64,000 nucleotides of DNA from Lepidurus packardi. Taxonomy: Eukaryota; Arthropoda; Branchiopoda; Notostraca; Triopsidae. Below the pieces are notes generated by a model that saw only the letters and a list, made by a program, of their open reading frames with translations, did no database searches and was not told the DNA's origin. Below, piece after piece: positions 1-8,187 of this stretch. The position numbers were made by a program, and so were the translations under genes. The stretch's first letter is position 1, and every line of letters starts with the position of its first letter. The stretch spans positions 173,518 to 237,517 of the forward strand of contig JAKZAN010000062.1 of the NCBI GenBank assembly GCA_023053545.1, read 5' to 3'.

Positions 1-258
1 AATCATCCAGCGCCAACTAATCGCAAAATGCAAATCCGCATTGGGCAGATCTAATTTTATTGTCCGTTCAAAAGTGGGAATTGCATATTGATTTGTTACT
101 GCTATAATTTCGTCAAAATAATCATTCTGAACAGATTTATCGCGCGCCACAACAACGAAGGCAACTGTTGCATTTGGATTTACGGCGCAGAAATTGGCAA
201 TAGCTTCTATCGAAGCCAACCCTTTTTCGCCCATTAGGTAAAACCCGAGCCTAGTCAT
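1..258 (-). CDS. Formyltransferase-like protein (partial, C-terminus missing)
   Basis: The first 86 codons of a minus-strand gene that runs off the left edge. The N-terminus reads MTRLGFYLMGEKGLASIEAI, followed by VVVARDKSVQNDYFDEI. I recognise this pattern from small formyltransferase-family proteins (methionyl-tRNA formyltransferase-like fold) that sit in O-antigen and other surface-polysaccharide clusters and probably N-formylate an amino sugar. The N10-formyl-THF and catalytic motifs lie in the missing part, so the substrate cannot be judged. The start ATG (256-258) overlaps the end of the upstream glycosyltransferase, whose stop is at 251-253, so the two are translationally coupled and probably act in the same polysaccharide pathway. 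Family assignment is from resemblance only. Confidence 0.55.
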   Translation of the reverse strand, partial: MTRLGFYLMGEKGLASIEAIANFCAVNPNATVAFVVVARDKSVQNDYFDEIIAVTNQYAIPTFERTIKLDLPNADLHFAISWRWMI

Positions 259-1171
259 TTACTTTTTTTTCAATTATATAGAGAGGCCTATTTTTAACGC
301 CTTCAAACGTTTTTCCAATATACAAACCAATCACACCCATCGTGGTCAAAATGCATCCACTAAGAAACCAGATGCTTGCAATTAAACTTGCATAACCAGA
401 AATTAAGACTTCGCCCATTAATTTTTGATAGATTGTATAAAAAGTCAACAAAAACGAAACAAACGCAACAGTAATGCCGAGCTTAATAATAAGTCGTAAG
501 GGCTTATCGCTAAAGGCGAGAATAATATCTAGCGCAAGGTTCATCATTTTTTTGAAATTATAATTCGAATGCCCATCTTGTCTTGAAGAATGCACCACGT
601 CGACATAAGCGGTAGAAAATCCGACCCATTTGATCATGGTTGGAAAATACCGAATGCTTTCGCGTAAGTTCCGAACCTCATCTATTACTTGTCTGCTATA
701 AAGTCCGAAATTTGCCACTGCCGCATCTTGTTTTGAGCCAGTTAAATAGGCAAGTGTTCTGTAAAAAACGCGAGAGAATAATTTTTTAAGAAAGGAGTCC
801 TGTCTGTTGTGTCGTCTAGCAAGCACTATGTCAAAGCCCTCTTGAGATTTCGCAAATAAGGCCTGCATTTCTTCTGGGCGATCTTGCAAATCACAATCCA
901 AAACCACAACATAGTCGCCTGTAACCTGATCCAATCCTGCCGTTATTGCATAATGTTGTCCAAAATTCCGGCTAAGTTTGATGCCTCTAATTTCCGGGTG
1001 TATGGTCGACAGATGTTCAATTTGCTTCCATGATTGATCCGGGCTAAAATCGTCTACCAAAATAATTTCGACGCTGCTAAACTCCGATGGCACTGAACTT
1101 TTGATTCGTTCAACCAGTTCATTTAGGTCGTTTTCGGCTCTGTAAACAGGTGAAATAACAGATAATTTCAT
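251..1171 (-). CDS. Family 2 glycosyltransferase, DPM1/GtrB-like, with two C-terminal membrane segments
   Basis: 306 residues. The N-terminal GT-A domain starts at residue 1 (KLSVISPVYRAE), with a DDFSPD nucleotide-binding motif near residue 40 and the metal/donor motif LDCDLQDRPEEM near residue 92. QRN-type acceptor-loop equivalents follow. Two hydrophobic segments, at about residues 228-248 and 260-286, end in IGLYIGKTFEGVKNRPLYII, the usual C-terminus of bacterial polyprenyl-phosphate glycosyltransferases of the GtrB/ArnC type. It should transfer a sugar from a nucleotide donor to undecaprenyl phosphate or a lipid-linked glycan at the inner membrane. It overlaps the formyltransferase-like gene downstream. 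A perfect TAACTTTG box lies 28 bp upstream of the start. Confidence 0.88.
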   Translation of the reverse strand: MKLSVISPVYRAENDLNELVERIKSSVPSEFSSVEIILVDDFSPDQSWKQIEHLSTIHPEIRGIKLSRNFGQHYAITAGLDQVTGDYVVVLDCDLQDRPEEMQALFAKSQEGFDIVLARRHNRQDSFLKKLFSRVFYRTLAYLTGSKQDAAVANFGLYSRQVIDEVRNLRESIRYFPTMIKWVGFSTAYVDVVHSSRQDGHSNYNFKKMMNLALDIILAFSDKPLRLIIKLGITVAFVSFLLTFYTIYQKLMGEVLISGYASLIASIWFLSGCILTTMGVIGLYIGKTFEGVKNRPLYIIEKKVND

Positions 1172-1199
1172 GAATAATCAAACGCTTAAGGTATACTCG

Positions 1200-1207
1200 C
1201 AAAGTTA
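1200..1207 (-). promoter_or_regulatory. Bacteroidota-type -7 promoter box for the glycosyltransferase
   Basis: Minus-strand TAACTTTG, a perfect match to TAnnTTTG, 28 bp before the glycosyltransferase ATG. No clear TTG at the -33 spacing. Prediction from motif and position only. Confidence 0.45.
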
Positions 1208-1419
1208 TTCAAAAAAGGGAGTTTTAGCCCTGAGCTGGAATTTTTTTTAAACAACGGCAACTATCAAAACTTATAAAATTGTTAAAATGAATAAAAATCA
1301 CGTATTCAATTCCAAATTGACGCCGTTTGTAGATGAGGATTTAACCTTTATCGATTAAATGAAACGCGCCACAACGTGATTCATAATTTAGTTGGAAAAT
1401 ATTCCAAAGACACAAAATC

Positions 1420-4400
1420 ATGAAGAAAACTACTATTCTGTTAGCCTTACTTATATCGTTTGCTAGCAGTTTTTTATCCGCCCAAAATGTTGTTATAAAC
1501 GAGGTATTATCATCAAATTCGAGTATAAATACTGACCAAGACGGCGATTTTTCAGATTGGGTTGAGTTATTTAATCCCACGTCAGTTGCGATCAATCTGA
1601 ACGGTTTTGGGCTTTCAGACGACCCTGCAATCTGGAACAAATGGACGTTTCCAAACGTGTCAATTGGACCCAATAGTTACCTTCTGGTGTGGTGTTCTGA
1701 TAAAAACCGCCAAATTCCAGGTAGTCAGCTACATACTAATTTTAAAATTAGCGCATCTGGCGAGATTATAACGTTATCCAATGCCTCCGGAACCGCGGTC
1801 AATGTTGCGCCATCGACCCCCACAGCAGCGGATATATCTTATGGACGGTTGCCAAACGGAACTGGTGGCTTTACGCTTTTTCAGACGCCAACGCCAAATG
1901 CCACAAACGCCACGACAGGATCTTCAGAGCCTTTGCCCAAACCAACCTTTTCGCATGCAGCAGGATTTTATCCCTCGTCAATCAATTTGACGTTATCAAC
2001 ATCTGTATCGGGAGCGGCAATTTTATACACACTTGACGGATCAGAGCCGGAGCAAAACAATATAGGCGGCGCAACATATACCTACAAAAACAGCTATGCA
2101 GAAATGGCTGGTCAACCAAACGGCCCAATGCTTACCAATAGTTACGCTACATATAACTATGCTGCGCCCATCACAATTGTGAACAGGACATCACAACCAA
2201 ACAAACTTGCAGCAATTTCGTCGACACATCATTTTGCGCCTGCTTACATACCACCGACCTTAATGTTTAAAGCGACTGTGGTAAAGGCAAAAGTTATAAA
2301 AATTGGCTCGCTTCCTAGTGAGACTGTGACCAGAACCTACTTTATTACCGCAAATGGACCTGCGACTTTTAATTTGCCTATGGTTGTCTCGCTGAGTATG
2401 AATGAAAATCTGCTATTCAACTACAACACCGGAATTTTCACGGCTGGGCAAGCTTTTGACAATTGGCGGGCAGCCAATCCGGGCGTGAATACTACGTACT
2501 TTAATTTTGATGCCAATTTCAGAAGGTCAGGAAGTGCTTCAGAAAGACCAGCAAACGTCGAATTTTTTGTGAATGGTACGCCTGTTATCAATCAAAAAAT
2601 AGGGATTCGCGTTAATGGCGGGTCGACGCGGGCATGGCAAAGCAAATCTTTTCGACTAATCGCTGGTGCCGAATATGGTAAAAACAGTTTTGAATATCAG
2701 TTTTTTAAGGATTATCCGATTACAAAATTCAACCGTCTGCTTCTAAGAAATTCTGGAAGCGATTTCTTCAATACGATGTATCGGGATGCATTAGCGCAAG
2801 AATTGGTGAAAGGCATCGGACTTGAAACACAAAATTATAGGCCTACAGTAACGTTGATGAATGGGGAATATTGGGGAATTTTGAATCTTCGCGAGCGGTA
2901 TGACAAATACTATTTTAAAAATGTATACAACATTGAAGACGGCGACCTTGATTTGCTAGAAAATGATACGACTGCAGAAGAAGGAACACGCGCGGATTAT
3001 GTGAGTATGGAGAATTACTTGCTCACGAACAACCTCAGTATCCAAGCAAACTTCGACTACATCAAAACGAAATTGGATCCTGAAAATTTCAGAGATTATT
3101 ACATCACCAATATTTTTTATGAAAACGTCGATTGGCCAGGTTGGAATACAGAATTTTGGCGAAAAAGAACTGCTAGTTATCAGCCAAACGCGCCAAAAGG
3201 GCATGATGGTAGATGGCGGACAGCAATGAAAGATTTGGACTCTGCTTTTGGCTTAACCATTGATGTTTATGACCACAACACGTTAGCTTTTGCGACAGCC
3301 ACTAACGGTCCTGAGTATCCAAATCCGCCGGAATCAACGCTCATCCTTCGAAGTTTATTGGCAAATAACAATTTCAAAATAGACTTCATTAACCGATTTG
3401 CTGATTTGATGAATACCCATCTCAATGTGGCCCGTTTTGCAGCAGTTTCAGATGCAATGCGAGACGTTATTAGGCCGGAAATGCCCGCGCATTTAGCGCG
3501 CTGGAAAGGCACGAATTATGGCTGGTGGGAAAGAACCGTTTCCAATATGACTGATTTTGCGCGAGTACGCCCAGGATTCCAGCGGTCACATATCCGCCAG
3601 CAATTTAACATCAATAACGATATTAATGTTACGCTAAATGTGGATAATCCAGCCCATGGATATGTGAAGATCAACACAATCGATATTTTGCCCTCAACAC
3701 CTGGAGTTCCAGCAATTCCGTATCCCTGGACGGGCATCTACTTTTCGAATATTCCAATAAAACTAAAAGCTGTTGCAAAACCTGGTTATGTTTTTAGCAG
3801 GTGGACTGGAGCATCAAATAGCACTAGTCCAGAAATTAGCATTGCATCTGCTGCTAATTTTAATGTTACGGCATTATTTGTTCCGGATTCGTCACCGCAG
3901 AATAGTATGCCGATTTATTTCTGGATGATTGACAATAATATCGCAAACGATGTTCCGCTGCAAACCATTGCATCGTCTTATGAAACCAATAATGTGGATG
4001 GCATTCTTCAATTTGAGTCGAGTTTATCTGGCTATCCTTTTGATCCCAGCAGCCCATCATGGCGAAAAGCATCAATGGAGCGTCGGAATAACCCAACAAA
4101 TCAGAACTATATCCCATCGGCAAATAACAATATTGCCTTTGCGTCTAGCGACATGAAAGGCCTTCAAATTACGCAGCCATTTCAAAACGGCACGTCAGAA
4201 AACAAATTAATTTTTAATGTTTCAACAACGGGATACAAAGACATCAAATTTTCATTCGCTGCGATCAACGAAGGTGGAGCATCGGGCATAAATGTTGAAT
4301 ATTCTGTCGCAGCTGGCGCCCCAGTTTGGCAAAATTCTGGTTTGAGTATGCCTGCTTTTTCGCTGACAAATGACTACCAGATATTAGAGACCAATTTCTC

Positions 4401-4779
4401 TAATATTCCAATGGCGAATAATAATCCCAATTTTAAAATCCGATTGCGGTTTACGGGTGCCAACTTGCAATTGGAAAATGGCGGAAAAGTAACTTTTAAT
4501 AATCTGGCGTTGTTTGGGACTGTAATCTCATTGGATACAGTGGCAAATGTTGAAAGCAATGTTGTTGTTTATCCAAATCCGTTTGGAAATGTTTTAAATG
4601 TTAGCGGTCTGTCTGGCAATACTTCTTATTGGTTGTACACCATTCAAGGACAAGTAGTTGGAAAAGGGCAGTTGTCTGATGGCGGACAAATCCCTACTGA
4701 ATCGTTATCCCAAGGAGTTTATGTCTTAGAGCTCGACCAAAACGGAAAACGCGAATTAAAAAAGATCATAAAAAAATAA
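1420..4779 (+). CDS. Secreted CotH-kinase-like protein with lamin-tail domain and T9SS sorting domain (paralogue 1)
   Basis: 1119 residues. Signal peptide at 1-21 (cleavage after FLSAQ). Lamin-tail domain at about 23-120 (VVINEVLSSNSS, WVELFNPT, GFGLSDDP). Chitobiase/beta-hexosaminidase C-terminal-like domain at about 175-310 (ILYTLDGSEPE). CotH domain at about 315-690: GGSTRAWQSKSF, WGILNLRERYDKYYF, a probable catalytic Asp in ENVDWPG and a probable metal-binding DLDSAFG. An InlB-B-repeat-like segment follows (about 735-825, GYVFSRWTGA), then a roughly 200-residue beta-rich region, and a type IX C-terminal sorting domain (VYPNPFGN to KKIIKK). CotH is an atypical protein kinase family known from Bacillus spore coat. 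Here the protein should be exported and placed on the cell surface or released. Substrates are unknown. First of three tandem paralogues, separated from the second by a hairpin. Confidence 0.85.
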   Translation: MKKTTILLALLISFASSFLSAQNVVINEVLSSNSSINTDQDGDFSDWVELFNPTSVAINLNGFGLSDDPAIWNKWTFPNVSIGPNSYLLVWCSDKNRQIPGSQLHTNFKISASGEIITLSNASGTAVNVAPSTPTAADISYGRLPNGTGGFTLFQTPTPNATNATTGSSEPLPKPTFSHAAGFYPSSINLTLSTSVSGAAILYTLDGSEPEQNNIGGATYTYKNSYAEMAGQPNGPMLTNSYATYNYAAPITIVNRTSQPNKLAAISSTHHFAPAYIPPTLMFKATVVKAKVIKIGSLPSETVTRTYFITANGPATFNLPMVVSLSMNENLLFNYNTGIFTAGQAFDNWRAANPGVNTTYFNFDANFRRSGSASERPANVEFFVNGTPVINQKIGIRVNGGSTRAWQSKSFRLIAGAEYGKNSFEYQFFKDYPITKFNRLLLRNSGSDFFNTMYRDALAQELVKGIGLETQNYRPTVTLMNGEYWGILNLRERYDKYYFKNVYNIEDGDLDLLENDTTAEEGTRADYVSMENYLLTNNLSIQANFDYIKTKLDPENFRDYYITNIFYENVDWPGWNTEFWRKRTASYQPNAPKGHDGRWRTAMKDLDSAFGLTIDVYDHNTLAFATATNGPEYPNPPESTLILRSLLANNNFKIDFINRFADLMNTHLNVARFAAVSDAMRDVIRPEMPAHLARWKGTNYGWWERTVSNMTDFARVRPGFQRSHIRQQFNINNDINVTLNVDNPAHGYVKINTIDILPSTPGVPAIPYPWTGIYFSNIPIKLKAVAKPGYVFSRWTGASNSTSPEISIASAANFNVTALFVPDSSPQNSMPIYFWMIDNNIANDVPLQTIASSYETNNVDGILQFESSLSGYPFDPSSPSWRKASMERRNNPTNQNYIPSANNNIAFASSDMKGLQITQPFQNGTSENKLIFNVSTTGYKDIKFSFAAINEGGASGINVEYSVAAGAPVWQNSGLSMPAFSLTNDYQILETNFSNIPMANNNPNFKIRLRFTGANLQLENGGKVTFNNLALFGTVISLDTVANVESNVVVYPNPFGNVLNVSGLSGNTSYWLYTIQGQVVGKGQLSDGGQIPTESLSQGVYVLELDQNGKRELKKIIKK

Positions 4780-4793
4780 ACTCCATTAATCCA

Positions 4794-4821
4794 GGGGCGG
4801 CGCTCAAAGTCGCCCTTTTTT
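4794..4821 (+). terminator. Intrinsic terminator or attenuator between CotH paralogues 1 and 2
   Basis: GGGGCG (4794-4799) pairs with CGCCCT (4811-4816) across an 11-nt loop and is followed by a T tract. It lies between the stop of paralogue 1 and the start of paralogue 2 (4835), so it could terminate or reduce transcription into paralogues 2 and 3. Confidence 0.7.
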
Positions 4822-4834
4822 ATCCTTTTATACA

Positions 4835-7800
4835 ATGAAACAAAAATACCCTTGGACAATATTATTCTTAGTCCTTTACATGAATGCGGCCTTTAGCCAA
4901 ATTGCCATAAATGAAATTGTTGCTGCCAATAACACAGGACATGCTGACGAAAATGGCAACAGGCAAGATTGGATAGAACTCCACAATTATTCAAATTCTG
5001 CAGTAAACCTCAACGGATTTGGGCTAAGCGACGACCCAACTGTTTTGAACAAATGGCTATTTCCAAATATAAGTCTTTCAGCGGGCGGCTATCTATTGGT
5101 TTGGTGCTCAGATAAAAACCGGACAAATCCAAATGCACCTTTGCATACTAACTTCAAAATCAGTGCGTCTGGAGAAACCATAACCCTCACTAATAGCGTC
5201 GGAACAATTCTGGATCAAGTGCCGCCCACCGCAATTCCAGCTGACATTTCGTTTGGCCGAAATCCAAATGGCACTGGAGGATTTTCATTTTTTACGGCAA
5301 TAACGCCTGGTGCTGCAAACGGTTCTGGAAGTTTTGCAGCCGCTTTGCAGCCGCCTGTGTTTTCCCACAATGGTGGTTTTTATACGGGCTCCTTTTCACT
5401 AACGCTATCCACCGCAGAGCCAGGCGCTACAATCATCTACACGCTTGATGGCTCAACACCAGACGAAAACAACCTGACAGGAACGACCTACCGATACAAG
5501 AACCAATATCCAGAAAATCCTGGAGATGCTACAGGACCTTTGCTAACAAACGCATATAGAAGTTTTAGTTATAGCGAGCCAGTTCCTATTGCTGATCGGT
5601 CTTTGCTACCAAATAAAATATCTGCCATTTCCACAACTACGGATTTTAATCCGACGTACCTGCCCAATGGGCCCATTTATAAAGGAACCGTTGTGCGGGC
5701 AAAAGTGATTCGGGCTGGTTCGATTTCGAGCCCAATTGCAAGCAAAAACTATTTTATTTCACCTCAGGGAATAAACAGATTTAGTCTACCGGTTGTGGCA
5801 TTAAGCATTTCAGAAAACAAATTTTTCGACTATAACGATGGCATTTATGTTGCAGGCGTCGACTTTGATAATTGGCGAATTGCCAATCCCAACCTCAACC
5901 ACAATGGCATCGAAAATATTGGAAACTTCTACCGGCGCGGGATTGAGCATGAACGTGAAGCAAATATGGCCTACTATGTTAACGGTGTTGAGGTGCTCAA
6001 TCAAAATGTTGGGCTCCGGCTGCATGGTGGATCTTCGCGGGAATGGCGCAATAAGTCGTTCAACATATATGCCCGAGCGGAATATGGAGATTCAACATTG
6101 GACTACCCATTTTTTGCAAATGTGCCCTCAAATTTTGAGCGGCTGCTTCTCAGAAATTCTGGGGCAGACTTCTATGAAACCCTTTTTCGAGACGCAATGT
6201 TGAACCGTGTGCTCAAAAATACGCATGTTGTTACGCGCGGATACCAGCCCACAATTACGTTTATAAATGGCGAATATTGGGGGATACTAAATTTACGTGA
6301 TAAAATTGATAACCAATACTTTAAGCGTGTTTACAACATTCCTGAAGACCAAGTTGATGTTACTAGCGGACGAAGAACTGTAGAAGAAGGCGATAATGAA
6401 CACTATAACATGACGGTGGACTATATTACCAATAATTCTCTTGCAACCAATAGTAATTATAGTCATGTGAAAACGCTTATTGATGTTGAAAATTTCACCG
6501 ATTATTATGCTGCAAATATTTTTTTTCAAAACATAGATTGGCCGGGAAACAATAATGTTCGATTTCGGAAGAAAACAGTCTTTTCGCCTAATGCCCCTTA
6601 TCCGCATGACGGCAGATGGCGTTGGATTGCACATGATATGGATGCAACTTTTGCAACTCGCTCCCACAATGTTGCTTTGAACACGCTTGCAGTGGCAACT
6701 GCACCAGACAATACGACGTGGCCAAATCCGCCGTGGTCGACGCTGTTTTTGAGAAAGCTACTAGAAAATCCGGATTTTAAACAACATTTCATTAGCCGGT
6801 TTGCTGATTTAATGAATTCTACTTTTTCAGCACTTCATGTTGGCGCAATTATGAACGACATGAAAAACACATTACAACCCGAGATGGCGCAACAAACCGC
6901 ACGCTGGAAGGCGCCTTACACCTCTGATTGGAACAACTATTTGAATGAGCAAAGTGCTTTTCTCAATGTGCGGCCAGGACATCAAAGGCAACATATTAGA
7001 ACTCAATTTGGCATTGCAAACGACATTAACGTTACTTTAAACGTGTCCAATCCAGACCATGGTTACATCAAAATAAACACCATCAACATTAAAAGCGGAA
7101 CCGAAGGTGTTTTAGACCAGCCCTATCCGTGGACAGGAATCTATTTCGCGGGAATAGCGGTCAAACTTAAAGCAGTTCCTGCACCGGGATTTGTTTTTAG
7201 CCACTGGACCGGCGCAACTGAAGCCACAGTCGCTGAAACTTCGGTTATATCTACGGAGTCATTTAGTGTTACTGCTGTTTTTGTGCCAGAAAATACGAAT
7301 GGTGTGGCTCAGGCAATCTATTTCTGGTTGATTGACGGGCAAGTTCCAAACAATTTTCCGTTGCAAAACCTTGGCTCCACGTATGCAGTTGGCCAAGAAG
7401 GAGGCCTGATTAGCTATCAATCGGCACTAATTGGTTACCCATTTACTGCAAGTAGTTCCAATTGGCGAAAAGCATCAATGGAGCGCCGTAATCTTCCAAC
7501 ACCTATTAACTACATGCCGCAACTCAATCAAAACATACCTTATCAACAAAGCGATATGAAAGGTTTGCAAATAAAGGAGCCATTTCAGGTGGGAAACAGA
7601 AAAAACATGTTGATGCTTAATGTGCCAACAAACGGATACGAGAACATTCGGTTTTCATTTGCAGCGGCAAATGAACAAACAAATGTGTCGGCAATTGGCA
7701 TTGAATATTCAATCGCAAATGGCACGCCTTCTTGGTCTAGTGCTGAATTAATTGCCAATCAATTGCCTTTAAGTCCAGCTTATAATTTATTTGAGGTTGA

Positions 7801-8182
7801 TTTTAGTGCAATTGCCGGCGCTAACAACAATCCCGATTTTAAAATACGTCTACAATTTTTAGGTGATAACTTAGAAGTCGACGCTGGCAACAGGGTGACT
7901 TTTAATAATTTTGCATTGAAAGGAACGCAAATGTCCTTGCAGACTCCAGACTTTCAATCTTCTATCGGCATTTTTCCAAATCCAGTTTTATCGGTTCTGA
8001 ATGTAAATGGCATTCTCTCAGGCGCTTCTTATAAACTTCATACCATCGAAGGAAAACTCATCGCACAAGGGAAAATTCCAAAATCAAATCAGGTAGAAAT
8101 GGGACAAATACCAGCGGGTATATACCTCTTTACGATTAACCCCGACAACAAATCAGTAACAAAAAAAATAATTAAAAAATAA
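4835..8182 (+). CDS. Secreted CotH-kinase-like protein with lamin-tail domain and T9SS sorting domain (paralogue 2)
   Basis: 1115 residues with the same architecture as its upstream neighbour: signal peptide (ends NAAFSQ), lamin-tail domain (IAINEIVAANNT, GFGLSDDP), chitobiase-like domain (IIYTLDGSTPD), CotH domain (HGGSSREWRNKSF, WGILNLRDKIDNQYF, QNIDWPG, HDMDATF), InlB-repeat-like segment (GFVFSHWTGA), beta-rich region (IYFWLIDGQVPNN) and sorting domain (IFPNPVLS to KKIIKK). The putative metal motif is DMD, without the glycine seen in paralogue 1 (DLDSAFG). The stop is only 5 bp before paralogue 3, so these two are surely co-transcribed. Likely a surface-exposed or secreted atypical kinase or a derived adhesin; activity is not proven by sequence alone. 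Confidence 0.85.
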   Translation: MKQKYPWTILFLVLYMNAAFSQIAINEIVAANNTGHADENGNRQDWIELHNYSNSAVNLNGFGLSDDPTVLNKWLFPNISLSAGGYLLVWCSDKNRTNPNAPLHTNFKISASGETITLTNSVGTILDQVPPTAIPADISFGRNPNGTGGFSFFTAITPGAANGSGSFAAALQPPVFSHNGGFYTGSFSLTLSTAEPGATIIYTLDGSTPDENNLTGTTYRYKNQYPENPGDATGPLLTNAYRSFSYSEPVPIADRSLLPNKISAISTTTDFNPTYLPNGPIYKGTVVRAKVIRAGSISSPIASKNYFISPQGINRFSLPVVALSISENKFFDYNDGIYVAGVDFDNWRIANPNLNHNGIENIGNFYRRGIEHEREANMAYYVNGVEVLNQNVGLRLHGGSSREWRNKSFNIYARAEYGDSTLDYPFFANVPSNFERLLLRNSGADFYETLFRDAMLNRVLKNTHVVTRGYQPTITFINGEYWGILNLRDKIDNQYFKRVYNIPEDQVDVTSGRRTVEEGDNEHYNMTVDYITNNSLATNSNYSHVKTLIDVENFTDYYAANIFFQNIDWPGNNNVRFRKKTVFSPNAPYPHDGRWRWIAHDMDATFATRSHNVALNTLAVATAPDNTTWPNPPWSTLFLRKLLENPDFKQHFISRFADLMNSTFSALHVGAIMNDMKNTLQPEMAQQTARWKAPYTSDWNNYLNEQSAFLNVRPGHQRQHIRTQFGIANDINVTLNVSNPDHGYIKINTINIKSGTEGVLDQPYPWTGIYFAGIAVKLKAVPAPGFVFSHWTGATEATVAETSVISTESFSVTAVFVPENTNGVAQAIYFWLIDGQVPNNFPLQNLGSTYAVGQEGGLISYQSALIGYPFTASSSNWRKASMERRNLPTPINYMPQLNQNIPYQQSDMKGLQIKEPFQVGNRKNMLMLNVPTNGYENIRFSFAAANEQTNVSAIGIEYSIANGTPSWSSAELIANQLPLSPAYNLFEVDFSAIAGANNNPDFKIRLQFLGDNLEVDAGNRVTFNNFALKGTQMSLQTPDFQSSIGIFPNPVLSVLNVNGILSGASYKLHTIEGKLIAQGKIPKSNQVEMGQIPAGIYLFTINPDNKSVTKKIIKK

Positions 8183-8187
8183 AAGCA

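Noticed and set aside
1341..1673. Minus-strand ORF of 110 codons at the 5' end of the first CotH gene
   Set aside because: Lies antisense to the signal peptide and lamin-tail domain, no recognisable motif; a shadow of the real frame.
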